Assembly: GCA_023456105.1 (NCBI GenBank)
Contig: JAEYAO010000067.1
Location: 1 to 13,410 of the forward strand
Length of the DNA stretch: 13,410 nt
DNA from: Pseudomonadota bacterium
GTDB lineage: Bacteria > Pseudomonadota > Alphaproteobacteria > Caulobacterales > Caulobacteraceae
Reading direction: 5' to 3'
Part shown: piece after piece, positions 1-9,581 of the stretch
Position numbering within the stretch: the stretch's first letter is position 1
How the letters are laid out: every line of letters begins with the position of its first letter
Position numbers and translations under genes: made by a program
Notes under the pieces: generated by a model
Databases searched by the model: none
What the model saw: the letters and a program-made list of their open reading frames with translations, nothing else
Told to the model about the DNA's origin: nothing

Positions 1-64
1 CACCGGCCTCCTGCTCCCGCAAGATCCCGATGATTTGCTCTTCCGTGAACCTTGATCGCTTCAT
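1..64 (-). CDS. IS3-family transposase OrfA, N-terminal fragment
   Basis: Only the first 21 codons are in the window. The protein begins MKRSRFTEEQII and continues GILREQEAG. This is the hallmark start of IS3-family OrfA proteins (IS407-like group), where it opens the helix-turn-helix domain that binds the terminal repeats. In complete elements OrfA is joined to the DDE catalytic OrfB by programmed frameshifting. Whether this copy is intact cannot be judged because the gene runs off the left edge. It points away from the neighbouring TonB-dependent receptor. Confidence 0.85.
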   Translation of the reverse strand, partial: MKRSRFTEEQIIGILREQEAG

Positions 65-122
65 TCTGTCCGTCCTTCGTTGGGCGGACTCTAGCTATTC
101 CTGGAGGAGTTTCAGGGGGTCA
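1..122 (-). mobile_element. End of an IS3-family insertion sequence (5' end, orfA side)
   Basis: The minus strand reads outward-to-inward as a terminal sequence TGACCCCCTGAAACTCCTCC (122 down to 103), a short leader, and then the start of an IS3-type orfA at position 64. The element begins with TG, as IS3-family ends do, and the distance from tip to orfA start (58 bp) suits the family. The rest of the element, including the second inverted repeat, lies off the left edge, so the boundary at 122 is inferred from the terminal sequence alone. A target duplication would begin at 123 (CGT or CGTC), but it cannot be checked here. The leader carries a small inverted repeat, GTCCG at 68-72 and CGGAC at 85-89. 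Confidence 0.75.
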
Positions 123-127
123 CGTCA

Positions 128-156
128 TTGACGCTCCGAAAGGCCCATGATAGCGT
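128..156 (+). promoter_or_regulatory. Candidate promoter of the receptor-GH5 operon
   Basis: TTGACGC at 128-134 matches the -35 of the Caulobacter housekeeping promoter consensus (TTGACGS, 10-14 bases, GCTANAWC). After 12 bases comes ATGATAGC (147-154), which keeps the conserved A, A and C of the -10 region. Transcription would start at about 160-164, directly at the palindromic operator at 164-177, a position that suits steric repression. The -35 lies six bases from the IS boundary. This is inference from motif match; no start-site data are available. Confidence 0.5.
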
Positions 157-163
157 TCCAAAA

Positions 164-177
164 TGACAGCGCTGTCA
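164..177. promoter_or_regulatory. LacI-type operator, perfect 14-bp palindrome (copy 1)
   Basis: TGACAGCGCTGTCA is a perfect even-length palindrome with a central CG, the usual form of LacI-family operators. An identical copy lies at 8060-8073, in front of the GH3 gene and next to a lacI-family gene. It sits just downstream of the candidate promoter and 41 bp before the receptor start codon. The most economical reading is that the LacI protein encoded at 8071-9135 represses the receptor-GH5 operon here. Confidence 0.8.
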
Positions 178-217
178 GCGCAGTCCAATGAACAAATCCG
201 TCGCTGGGGAGGACGGC

Positions 218-3163
218 ATGATCGCCACAAATTGGAATCGCCGCGGGCCGGTGCGCCGCGCCAGCTGGCGCCGGATCGGGGTCTCGTGCCTCGCTCTGGG
301 CGCGGCCCTTGTCCCCGCAGCCGCCTTGGCCCAGACGGCCCCCGCCTCACAGGATCCGGAGGCTACCGAGATCGACGAAGTCGTGGTCACCGGCATCCGC
401 GGCAGCCTGCGCTCGGCCCAGTCGATCAAGGAGAACGCCGACCAGATCGTCGACTCCATCACCGCCTCGGACATCGGGGCCCTGCCTGACCGGAGCGTCA
501 CCGAGGCGGTTCAGCGCATTCCCGGCGTGACCATCGACCGTCTCCAGGCGCGGGAGGACCCTGACCGGTTCTCCGCCGAAGGTAGCGGGGTGCAGGTCCG
601 CGGCCTGACCCAGGTGCGCCAGGAGCTGAATGGGCGCGACACCCTGGGCGCCCTTGATGGCCGCGCCCTCGGCTTCGAGGACGTTCCCGCCGAGCTGATG
701 GCTGGCGTCGACGTCTACAAGAACCCATCGGCCGAGCTGATCGAAGGCGGTCTGGGGGGGACGGTCAACCTGCGCACCCGACTGCCGTTCGAGTCCAGTG
801 GCCGTCTACTCGCCGGCTCGCTCAGCGCCAACTATTCCGACCACGCCGAACAGTGGAAGCCCCAAGGCTCGATCCTGTTCAGCGACCGCTTCGACACCGG
901 CTCGGGCGAGGTCGGCATCCTGGCCAACCTAGCCTATTCGGAACTGGCCAGCAGGTCCGACGGCATCCAGGTCTCGCCCTACCGCGCCCGCCGGCTGGCC
1001 GACGACGCCCTGTGCGCCGGCTTGCAGAACCCCAACGGCGACCCCTACGCCTGCGGTCAGGACTGGATCGACCAGTCCTATCTCGGCCTGACGGCCGATC
1101 AGACGCTGTACGTGCCCGAGGGCGTTTCCTGGCGGCGGCTGGACTCGGAACGGGAGCGGCTGGGCGGCGCACTGGCGCTGCAGTGGCGACCCAACGACCA
1201 GATCGAGATCGTCCTCCAGTACCTGCGTTCGGATTTCGACACGCGGTGGGACAACTACGAGGCCATCCCGCAGGTCGACGCCAACAACAACTTCGTCATT
1301 CCGGCCGCGGGCGGCCAGTTCACCTTCGACGACGACGGCTACTTCCAGACCGGATCCCTGCGCCAGATCAGCTACTGGCGCGGCAGCCAGCCGGTGGCGG
1401 GCGAGGTGGGCACCCAGTACCGGATGGCGGCCCGCCACCAGGAGCGGGAGGAGTCCAGCAACGACCTGTCCCTGGGGGTCAAGTACTATCCGTCGGACCG
1501 CCTCGCCGTGAGCGCGGACCTGCAATACATCAAGTCGACCAGCGCCGGCTGGGACTTCACCATCTTCAGCTCGGCCTATGTGCCCGACGTGACGATCGAC
1601 CTCAGCGGCGGGCGCCCCGTGGCCAGCATCGGCCCGGACTCCTTCACCAGCGATCCGGCCAACTACTTCTGGCACGCGGCGATGGATCACATCGACGACA
1701 ACGAGGCGGAGCAGCTCTCCGGACGCGTCGACGTGGCCTGGGAGTTCGAGCACCCCGTGCTGAACTCGATCCGCTTCGGGGCCCGGTTCACCGACCGGGA
1801 CGTCACCAACAACTACACCCAGTACAACTGGCGGGCGCTGAGCGCCCCGTGGAACGAGCCGTTCCTCTGGATGGACCAGGTCCTTCCCGAGTACGCAATG
1901 CTCTACAGCTTCGACAACTTCTTCCGCGGCGACGTCCAGGCGCCCACCGTGGTGATGCCGGACATCGAGCTGGCGCGCGGCTACCTGCGCAACTCGGACA
2001 TCATCGAGAACATCGGCGGCAATGCCCAGTGGAGCCCGCGCGGCTTCGACGCCGAGACCCTGTCGACCCAGAGCGAGCAGACCCTGGCCGGCTACGCCGT
2101 CGCGCGGTTCGGCTGGGAGAACACGCCAGTGCCGATCGAGGGCAACATCGGCGTGCGGGTGGTGCGGACCGAGAACACGGCCCGCGGTTCCGGCTTCCTG
2201 CCCGACCTGAGCACCTATCCCGGACTTCCCGCCGACGACCGCGCGTTCGGCACGGGCGCCGCCTTCGACGTCTCGGGCGGACAGTCCTACACCGACGTCC
2301 TGCCCAGCCTGAACCTGAAGTTCCAGCTGACGGATTCGCTGATCGCCCGCTTCGCGGCCTCGAAAGCGATCGCCCGGCCCAGCTTCAACCAGATGTTCCC
2401 CTTTGTGAACCTCACCGCCTCGGTGAACCCGCAGGGCACGGTGGTCGAGGGCTGGGGCGGCGCCGCCCGCGGCAATCCCGAGCTGAAGCCGATGCGCGCT
2501 GACCAGTTCGACGTCGCGCTGGAGTGGTATCCTTCGGCGACCCACTCGCTCTACGTCACGGCCTTCCGCAAGGACGTCGAGGACTTCTTCACCACCGGTA
2601 CGCACACGCGCACCTTCGAAGGCCGGGATTTCCTGGTCAGCGGCCCGACCAACGGCGAGGAAGGCACGATCCAGGGCTTCGAGGTCGGCTACCAGCAGTT
2701 CTACGACTTCCTGCCGGGCTGGCTGGGCGGCTTGGGGATGCAGGCGAACTTCACCTACATCGACAGCGAAGGCTCCACCTCGCAGCAGTACATCAGCGAA
2801 TGGGACGCGGCCGAGGTGATCGACGGCCTGCCGCTGGAGGGTCTTTCGGAGAAGGCCTGGAACATCGTCGGCCTCTACCAGCGCGGCCCTATCCAGGCCC
2901 GCCTCGCCTACAACTGGCGCAGCAAATACCTGCTGACCAACCGCGACGTCTCGGACGTGCGCCTGCCGATGTGGCAGGACGACTACGGCCAGCTGGACGG
3001 CTCGGTGATCGTCGAACTGCGCGACGGCGTGAGCCTGGCGTTCGAGGGCAACAACCTTGCCAACAGCGAGAACCGGCAGCTGATGGGCGCCAATGTTCTG
3101 AAGACCCGCTCGTGGTGGGTCTATGATCGTCGCTTCGCGGTGACCCTCCGCGCCTCCTTCTGA
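218..3163 (+). CDS. TonB-dependent outer-membrane receptor (Xanthomonas/Caulobacter type), probable oligosaccharide importer
   Basis: This is a 981-residue receptor expected to move large ligands across the outer membrane using TonB energy. It has a basic start with RR pairs, a hydrophobic stretch and an ALAQ cleavage site near residue 38-39. A TonB-box-like EIDEVVVTGIR follows at 51-61, then a plug domain at about 65-190 with the family signature DIGALPDRSVTEAVQRIPGV (85-104). A long beta-barrel ends in a terminal Phe (VTLRASF), the usual outer-membrane assembly signal. The signature is typical of the TonB-Xanth-Caul group (TIGR01782), common in carbohydrate utilisation loci. The start at 218 is chosen because GGAGG at 208-212 lies five bases ahead; the in-frame ATG at 188 has no ribosome site and adds ten residues before the signal peptide. 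It is the first gene of an operon with GH5. The substrate, beta-1,4-glucan oligomers, is inferred from neighbours only. Confidence 0.93.
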   Translation: MIATNWNRRGPVRRASWRRIGVSCLALGAALVPAAALAQTAPASQDPEATEIDEVVVTGIRGSLRSAQSIKENADQIVDSITASDIGALPDRSVTEAVQRIPGVTIDRLQAREDPDRFSAEGSGVQVRGLTQVRQELNGRDTLGALDGRALGFEDVPAELMAGVDVYKNPSAELIEGGLGGTVNLRTRLPFESSGRLLAGSLSANYSDHAEQWKPQGSILFSDRFDTGSGEVGILANLAYSELASRSDGIQVSPYRARRLADDALCAGLQNPNGDPYACGQDWIDQSYLGLTADQTLYVPEGVSWRRLDSERERLGGALALQWRPNDQIEIVLQYLRSDFDTRWDNYEAIPQVDANNNFVIPAAGGQFTFDDDGYFQTGSLRQISYWRGSQPVAGEVGTQYRMAARHQEREESSNDLSLGVKYYPSDRLAVSADLQYIKSTSAGWDFTIFSSAYVPDVTIDLSGGRPVASIGPDSFTSDPANYFWHAAMDHIDDNEAEQLSGRVDVAWEFEHPVLNSIRFGARFTDRDVTNNYTQYNWRALSAPWNEPFLWMDQVLPEYAMLYSFDNFFRGDVQAPTVVMPDIELARGYLRNSDIIENIGGNAQWSPRGFDAETLSTQSEQTLAGYAVARFGWENTPVPIEGNIGVRVVRTENTARGSGFLPDLSTYPGLPADDRAFGTGAAFDVSGGQSYTDVLPSLNLKFQLTDSLIARFAASKAIARPSFNQMFPFVNLTASVNPQGTVVEGWGGAARGNPELKPMRADQFDVALEWYPSATHSLYVTAFRKDVEDFFTTGTHTRTFEGRDFLVSGPTNGEEGTIQGFEVGYQQFYDFLPGWLGGLGMQANFTYIDSEGSTSQQYISEWDAAEVIDGLPLEGLSEKAWNIVGLYQRGPIQARLAYNWRSKYLLTNRDVSDVRLPMWQDDYGQLDGSVIVELRDGVSLAFEGNNLANSENRQLMGANVLKTRSWWVYDRRFAVTLRASF

Positions 3164-3166
3164 GGC

Positions 3167-3185
3167 GCGGACCGGGTCCGCCCGG
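3167..3185 (+). promoter_or_regulatory. Alternative hairpins in the receptor-GH5 gap
   Basis: The 41-bp gap between the receptor stop and the GH5 start holds two mutually exclusive stems. One pairs GCGGAC (3167-3172) with GTCCGC (3176-3181) around a CGG loop. The other pairs CCGGG (3172-3176) with CCCGG (3181-3185). No T-run follows, so an intrinsic terminator is unlikely. It may protect the 3' end of the receptor message or tune how much GH5 is made. In such GC-rich DNA short stems can arise by chance. Confidence 0.3.
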
Positions 3186-3204
3186 ACACGGTACGGAGAC
3201 GGCC

Positions 3205-4167
3205 TTGAAACGACTGCTCGCCCTCACCCTCCTTGTGCTGCTGCCCGGCGCGGCCCTGGCCGGGACGCCGGTGGAGCGGCACGGCCAGCTGCGTTTGGAA
3301 GGAACGCGGCTGGTCGACCAGCACGGCGAGCCCGTCACCCTGCGCGGCATGTCGCTGTTCTGGAGCCAGTGGGCGCCGCAGTACTACAACGCCGACGCCG
3401 TGCGCTGGCTGAAGGACGACTGGGCGGTCACCGTGGTCCGGGCCGCGGTCGCGGTTCATCACGACGGCTACCTCGACAATCCGGAACGGGAGATGGCCAA
3501 GGCCGAGACGGTGATCGACGCCGCCATCGCCGAGGGCCTGTACGTGATCGTCGACTGGCACGCGCACGAGCCGGAGCCGGAAGCCGCCGCCGCCTTCTTC
3601 GCCCGCATCGCCGAGAAGTACGGCGACCGCCCGAACGTGATCTACGAGACGTACAATGAGCCGCTGAACACCCACTCCTGGGCCGAGGTCGTCCGCCCCT
3701 ACCACATGGCGGTGATCCCCCGGATTCGCGCCCTCGACCCGGACAATCTGATCGTCGCCGGCACGCCCAGCTGGTCGCAGGACGTGGACATGGCCGCGGC
3801 CGACCCCCTGCCCTTCGACAACGTCGCCTACACCCTGCATTTCTACGCCGGCACCCACGGTCAGGAGCTGCGCGACAAGGCGGCGAAGGCGCTGGAGCTG
3901 GGCGCGGCCCTGTTCGTCACCGAATGGGGAACGAGCGAGGCGACGGGAGACGGGATCCTCGACCGGGATGAGACCAGCCTGTGGTGGGACTTCATGGAGG
4001 CGCGCGGCATCAGCAGCCTCAACTGGTCGATCACCGACAAGGACGAGACCTCCGCCGCGCTGCGCCCCGGCGCGGCAGGCGAAGGCGGCTGGGAGGACAC
4101 GATGATCAGCCCCTCGGGTCTGTTCGTGCGTGACTGGCTGCGGCGGATGAACGCGCCGTCGAACTGA
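3205..4167 (+). CDS. Secreted GH5 endo-beta-1,4-glucanase (cellulase)
   Basis: This is a 320-residue glycoside hydrolase family 5 enzyme that probably cuts internal beta-1,4 bonds of cellulose or a related glucan. A signal peptide occupies residues 1-19 (GAALA before GTP), with no lipobox cysteine. The TIM barrel shows LRGMSLFWSQW (46-56), IVDWHAHEPEPE (115-126), the acid/base YNEP (E152), HFYAGTHG (212-219) and the nucleophile VTEWGTSEATGDG (E240). NWSITDKDE follows at 273-281. These motifs resemble subfamily GH5_2 endoglucanases. There is no carbohydrate-binding module or linker, so it is a bare catalytic domain. The start is TTG, chosen because GGAG (3195-3198) lies six bases before it and the signal peptide begins there. 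It follows the receptor by 41 bp and should be co-transcribed. Mannanase or other beta-glucanase activity is possible but fits the motifs less well. Confidence 0.92.
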   Translation: MKRLLALTLLVLLPGAALAGTPVERHGQLRLEGTRLVDQHGEPVTLRGMSLFWSQWAPQYYNADAVRWLKDDWAVTVVRAAVAVHHDGYLDNPEREMAKAETVIDAAIAEGLYVIVDWHAHEPEPEAAAAFFARIAEKYGDRPNVIYETYNEPLNTHSWAEVVRPYHMAVIPRIRALDPDNLIVAGTPSWSQDVDMAAADPLPFDNVAYTLHFYAGTHGQELRDKAAKALELGAALFVTEWGTSEATGDGILDRDETSLWWDFMEARGISSLNWSITDKDETSAALRPGAAGEGGWEDTMISPSGLFVRDWLRRMNAPSN

Positions 4168-4176
4168 GCCCGACCG

Positions 4177-5421
4177 TCAGCGCACGCGGCGGATGCCGGT
4201 GACCGCCACGGCCCCGAACAAGGCGAACAGGGCCGAGGCGGCGTAGATCCAGCGGAAGTCCCCGCCCGACAGGGAGAGCAGGCCCAGCCCCAGCAGCGGG
4301 GCGAGCACCTGCGGGGCCGTGATCGCCAGGTTCATCAGGCCGAGATCACGGCCGGCGGCCTGCCGGTCCGGCAGGACCTCGGCCACGAGCGCCGTGTCGA
4401 CGGTGGAGTACAGGCCGAGGCCGAGGCCGAAGAGGAGCTGGGCGAAGAGCGGTCCCGGCCACGACGGCGCGGCGGCGAGGAGCGCGGCGCCGCCGGCCAT
4501 GGCGAGGCCGCCCGCGATCACGAACAGCCGCCGGCGCCTCAGCCGGTCGGACAGGACGCCGCCGAGGAATCCCGCCGCCAGCGACACGGCCGTGCTCAGA
4601 CCCAGCAGACCGCCCAGCACGGCTTCCGGACGGAGATCGGCGAACGGACCCAGCCGAGCCGTCTCCTGGAGGTAGAAGAGCAGGTAGAGGACGTTGAAGG
4701 TGATCGTTACCTGCACCAGCAGGCGCGAGGCGAAGGCCATCAGGAAGTCGCGGTCGGCAAGGGCCGCCAGTGACGGGAGGCCGATGCGCGCCGGCGCGCG
4801 TGGCCGCTTCGGCTCGCGCAGGCGCAGGGCGAAGGGCAGGACCAGAAGGGGGACGGCGACGGCGACGGCGAGGAAGCGCAGGTCGAGCCGGGCGAGCGCC
4901 ACCGCCAGGATCCCCGCGGTGAACAGGCCGGCGCCCGGCAGGGCGAGGCCGGCCAGGGCCGCCGCCAGCCCCTTCTGCCGCCCCGGCACCACGTCCGGCA
5001 GGACGGCGTTGAGCGGCCCGAACATGACATTGACCGCCGCCTGGAAGACCAGCACCGCGACCAGCAGCTGCTGCGGCGTGGCGGCGGCGAAGACGACCCC
5101 ATGCGCGGCCGCGACGGCGAGGGCGCCGACGACGATCCACGGACGCCGCCGCCCCAACGGCCCGCGTGTCGCGTCGCTGAGCGCGCCGGCGGCCAGGTTG
5201 GTCACCGCCGCGGCCACTGCGCCCCACAACATGACCTGGCTGAGAAGAACGGCCTTGCCGGCGGGATCGATCAGCTCCGCCTTGAGGGGCAGGAGCAGGT
5301 TGAGCATGGGGATAAAGGCGATGAAGGCGCCGAGATGGGCGAGGGCAAACAGGCCCAGAAAGGGCCGGCTCACCGGCGCCAGGGCGGGTGCGCCGGTCTG
5401 ATTCTCGCTTCCCTTGGTCAT
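4177..5421 (-). CDS. MFS sugar transporter (inner membrane)
   Basis: This is a 414-residue major facilitator with about twelve hydrophobic segments. The signature loop between helices 2 and 3 is clear: GALSDATRGPLGRRRPW at 79-95. A second copy, GGVLSDRLRRRR, lies at 287-298 in the second half. The motif form and the YSTVDTALVAEVLPDR stretch (338-353) resemble sugar:cation symporter-like MFS proteins found beside glycosidase genes in Caulobacterales. It probably imports glucose or cello-oligosaccharides from the periplasm. It lies 45 bp downstream of GH3 on the same strand, so it is probably in the same operon. No strong ribosome site precedes the ATG, so expression may depend on readthrough from GH3. 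Its stop codon is 9 bp from that of the convergent GH5 gene. Substrate is inferred from context only. Confidence 0.87.
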   Translation of the reverse strand: MTKGSENQTGAPALAPVSRPFLGLFALAHLGAFIAFIPMLNLLLPLKAELIDPAGKAVLLSQVMLWGAVAAAVTNLAAGALSDATRGPLGRRRPWIVVGALAVAAAHGVVFAAATPQQLLVAVLVFQAAVNVMFGPLNAVLPDVVPGRQKGLAAALAGLALPGAGLFTAGILAVALARLDLRFLAVAVAVPLLVLPFALRLREPKRPRAPARIGLPSLAALADRDFLMAFASRLLVQVTITFNVLYLLFYLQETARLGPFADLRPEAVLGGLLGLSTAVSLAAGFLGGVLSDRLRRRRLFVIAGGLAMAGGAALLAAAPSWPGPLFAQLLFGLGLGLYSTVDTALVAEVLPDRQAAGRDLGLMNLAITAPQVLAPLLGLGLLSLSGGDFRWIYAASALFALFGAVAVTGIRRVR

Positions 5422-5466
5422 CGCCGGAGCTTTCGCGGCCGTCCCCGCCGAAGCAAGGGCGAAGGA

Positions 5467-7974
<2,508 letters not shown>

Positions 7975-8045
7975 GGCGGACTCCGACTGAAGGCGACTCT
8001 CCGGTCGCAGGCGGGTTGAAGACCCGGCCAGCGACGGCTCAGGCC

Positions 8046-8074
8046 ATTAGCGCGTTGAATGACAGCGCTGTCAA
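8046..8074 (-). promoter_or_regulatory. Candidate promoter of the GH3-MFS operon
   Basis: Read on the minus strand, a perfect TTGACA -35 (8074 down to 8069) is followed after 17 bases by GCTAAT (8051 down to 8046), four of six matches to TATAAT. The -35 shares five of its six bases with the palindromic operator at 8060-8073, so bound repressor would cover it. Transcription would start around 8040, leaving a leader of about 65 bases before the GH3 start. The assignment rests on motif match and on the operator overlap. Confidence 0.55.
8060..8073. promoter_or_regulatory. LacI-type operator, perfect 14-bp palindrome (copy 2)
   Basis: This TGACAGCGCTGTCA is identical to the copy at 164-177. It lies between lacI and the GH3 gene, 85 bp before the GH3 start codon. 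Its last three bases (8071-8073) are also the TGA stop codon of lacI on the minus strand, so gene end and binding site are fused. It overlaps the -35 of the GH3 promoter. The position supports repression of GH3-MFS without blocking transcription of lacI itself from further upstream, except as a possible roadblock. Confidence 0.82.
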
Positions 8075-9135
8075 GGGGCAGGTCCGGCCGGCGGCGCCGT
8101 CGACCCTCTGATCACCAGCGCATGGGGGACGGTCGTCTCCTCCTGTCTCTCGCCGGGGCCCAGTCGCGCTTTCAGCAGCGGCACGAGACGCTGTGCCGCG
8201 GCGGCGGCCATCTCCGCGACCGGGTGGCGGATGGTCGTCAGCGGCGGGGTGCTGAACACGGCGCTTGGCGTGTCGTCGAAGCCGGCCACCGACAGGTCGT
8301 GCGGCACGCCCAGGCCGGCGGCGGCGGCGGCCTGCAGTACCCCGAGGGCCATGTCGTCGTTGGCGGCGAAGATGGCCGTGGGGCGACGGACGCCGGCCAG
8401 CAGGCGCTCTGCCGCCTCGAGGCCGGACGCGAAGGTGAACTGCCCCTCCGCGACCCACTCCGGCCGGGGCGCTAGGCCCCGACGGCGTAGCGCCGTCTCA
8501 AAGCCCGCCCGCCGCAGTCGGCTCGCGGAATAGGCGGCGGGACCCGAGATGTGGGCGATGTCCACGTGGCCGAGATCCAGCAGGTGATCGGTGATCTCTT
8601 CGGCCGCGCCGGCGTCGTCCATTCGGATGCGGATTCCGAGATCCGGTGCGGTCTCCGGTCCGATGCGTGCATAGGGGACCCCCATGAACTCGAGCACGTC
8701 GAGAACCACGCCGTTGTCCGAGTTCGGCGGCGTCAGCACCACGCCTTGGGGCCGGATGGCCGACAGGAGGCTGGACAGGTCCTGGCGCAGGGTGGGGGCG
8801 TCGTAGTCGACCAGCTCGACCATCAGGTGGTGGTCGGCCTGACGGCACTCCATCAGCACGCCCAGCTCAAGGCGGCTCAGGTAGTCGTTGCCGCGCCCGC
8901 TGCGCCAGTGCTCGATGGTCAGCTTGGCGTCGACGAGCGCGGCGATGATCGAGGACGCCGAACCGGCCAGGGACCGGGCAGACAGGCTGCGGCGATAGCC
9001 CAGTTCCGCGACCGCGCCCTCGACCTTCTTCCGCAGCGCCGGGCTGACGTTGGCCTCGCCGTTCAGCACGCGCGACACGGACTTGATCGAGACGCCCGCC
9101 CGGGCGGCCACGTCATAGATTGTTGCGCCCGCCAT
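8071..9135 (-). CDS. LacI-family transcriptional repressor, probable local regulator of the glucan locus
   Basis: This is a 354-residue regulator. The N-terminal helix-turn-helix reads TIYDVAARAGVSIKSVSRVL (5-24), followed by the hinge ARSLAG with L56. The periplasmic-binding-protein-like sensor domain includes GFDDTPSAVFSTPPLTTIRH near the C terminus. With the start at 9135 every landmark carries the same number as in E. coli LacI (I17, K18, R22, L56), the main reason for preferring it over the ATG at 9174, which adds 13 residues and has no ribosome site. The recognition pair at 17-18 is Ile-Lys, where LacI has Tyr-Gln. The gene stops inside the second operator and precedes GH3 by 96 bp in the same direction. 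The paired palindromes imply that it represses both the receptor-GH5 and GH3-MFS units. The inducer is probably a glucose-containing mono- or disaccharide, by inference. Confidence 0.92.
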   Translation of the reverse strand: MAGATIYDVAARAGVSIKSVSRVLNGEANVSPALRKKVEGAVAELGYRRSLSARSLAGSASSIIAALVDAKLTIEHWRSGRGNDYLSRLELGVLMECRQADHHLMVELVDYDAPTLRQDLSSLLSAIRPQGVVLTPPNSDNGVVLDVLEFMGVPYARIGPETAPDLGIRIRMDDAGAAEEITDHLLDLGHVDIAHISGPAAYSASRLRRAGFETALRRRGLAPRPEWVAEGQFTFASGLEAAERLLAGVRRPTAIFAANDDMALGVLQAAAAAGLGVPHDLSVAGFDDTPSAVFSTPPLTTIRHPVAEMAAAAAQRLVPLLKARLGPGERQEETTVPHALVIRGSTAPPAGPAP

Positions 9136-9581
9136 CCCCCAACCCGCTGCCACCAGACGCTTCGGGTCTCGCATCTGGGAGGCCGGCTGGCAACGGCGGA
9201 GCTCCGCAGCGTCACCCTCCTTGCGAGGCCGAACGGGCGGTTAGCCCGGATCGCTTCCGGACCGCAGTGCTGATGCATCATCTCCGCCCGCGGCGGCGGG
9301 GGCGTCCAAATCTGCGCTGGCTTATTCGTCTGGAGAGCGCCTCTTCGGCAAGCGGACCTTCCGAAAGGCAGCCAGGAGTCAGACCTGCGCATTCGCCGGC
9401 TGATCGTCGCCTTGACCGAAAGCGGACGTCGCCAATGACCGCGTTGAGTCAGAAGCGGCTATCACGCTAACGACTGTCCGAGTCACAGGCCATAAACCGC
9501 GACCCGCAGGCTCAAGCGCCGCTTTCTGGCTAGTTTCTGGTCAGCACTTCTGAAGCGGTTGAGCTAAGCGCTTGAAAAGAA
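9136..9581. other. Gene-free stretch upstream of lacI
   Basis: No convincing gene is visible on either strand in these 446 bases; open frames here lack ribosome sites and recognisable motifs. Features seen are a perfect 10-bp palindrome TGATGCATCA (9271-9280), a small inverted repeat CCGGA/TCCGG (9246-9250 and 9256-9260), and an imperfect 33-bp direct repeat described separately. The lacI promoter should lie here, but I see no convincing -35/-10 pair. The palindromes are too short to assign. Confidence 0.5.
9351..9453. repeat. Imperfect 33-bp direct repeat, two copies
   Basis: Copies at 9351-9383 and 9421-9453 start with AGCGGAC and end with GAGTCAGA. They have the same length and agree at 23 of 33 positions by hand alignment. 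They are 70 bp apart. A third GCGGAC occurs at 9628-9633, beyond the tRNA fragment. The repeats do not lie in a recognisable gene and may be remnants of a decayed intergenic or mobile sequence. Confidence 0.4.

Noticed and set aside
929..2605. 558-codon open frame on the minus strand opposite the receptor
   Set aside because: It is a high-GC shadow of the receptor gene: no recognisable domain, no ribosome site, and composition typical of an antisense frame.
4168..4176. Shared bidirectional terminator between GH5 and MFS
   Set aside because: The 9-bp gap has neither a stem nor a T-run.
9213..9222. AAGGAGG followed by GTG on the minus strand, a possible alternative lacI start or leader peptide
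   Set aside because: The GTG abuts the purine run with no spacing and its frame is not that of lacI; the translation shows no known motif.
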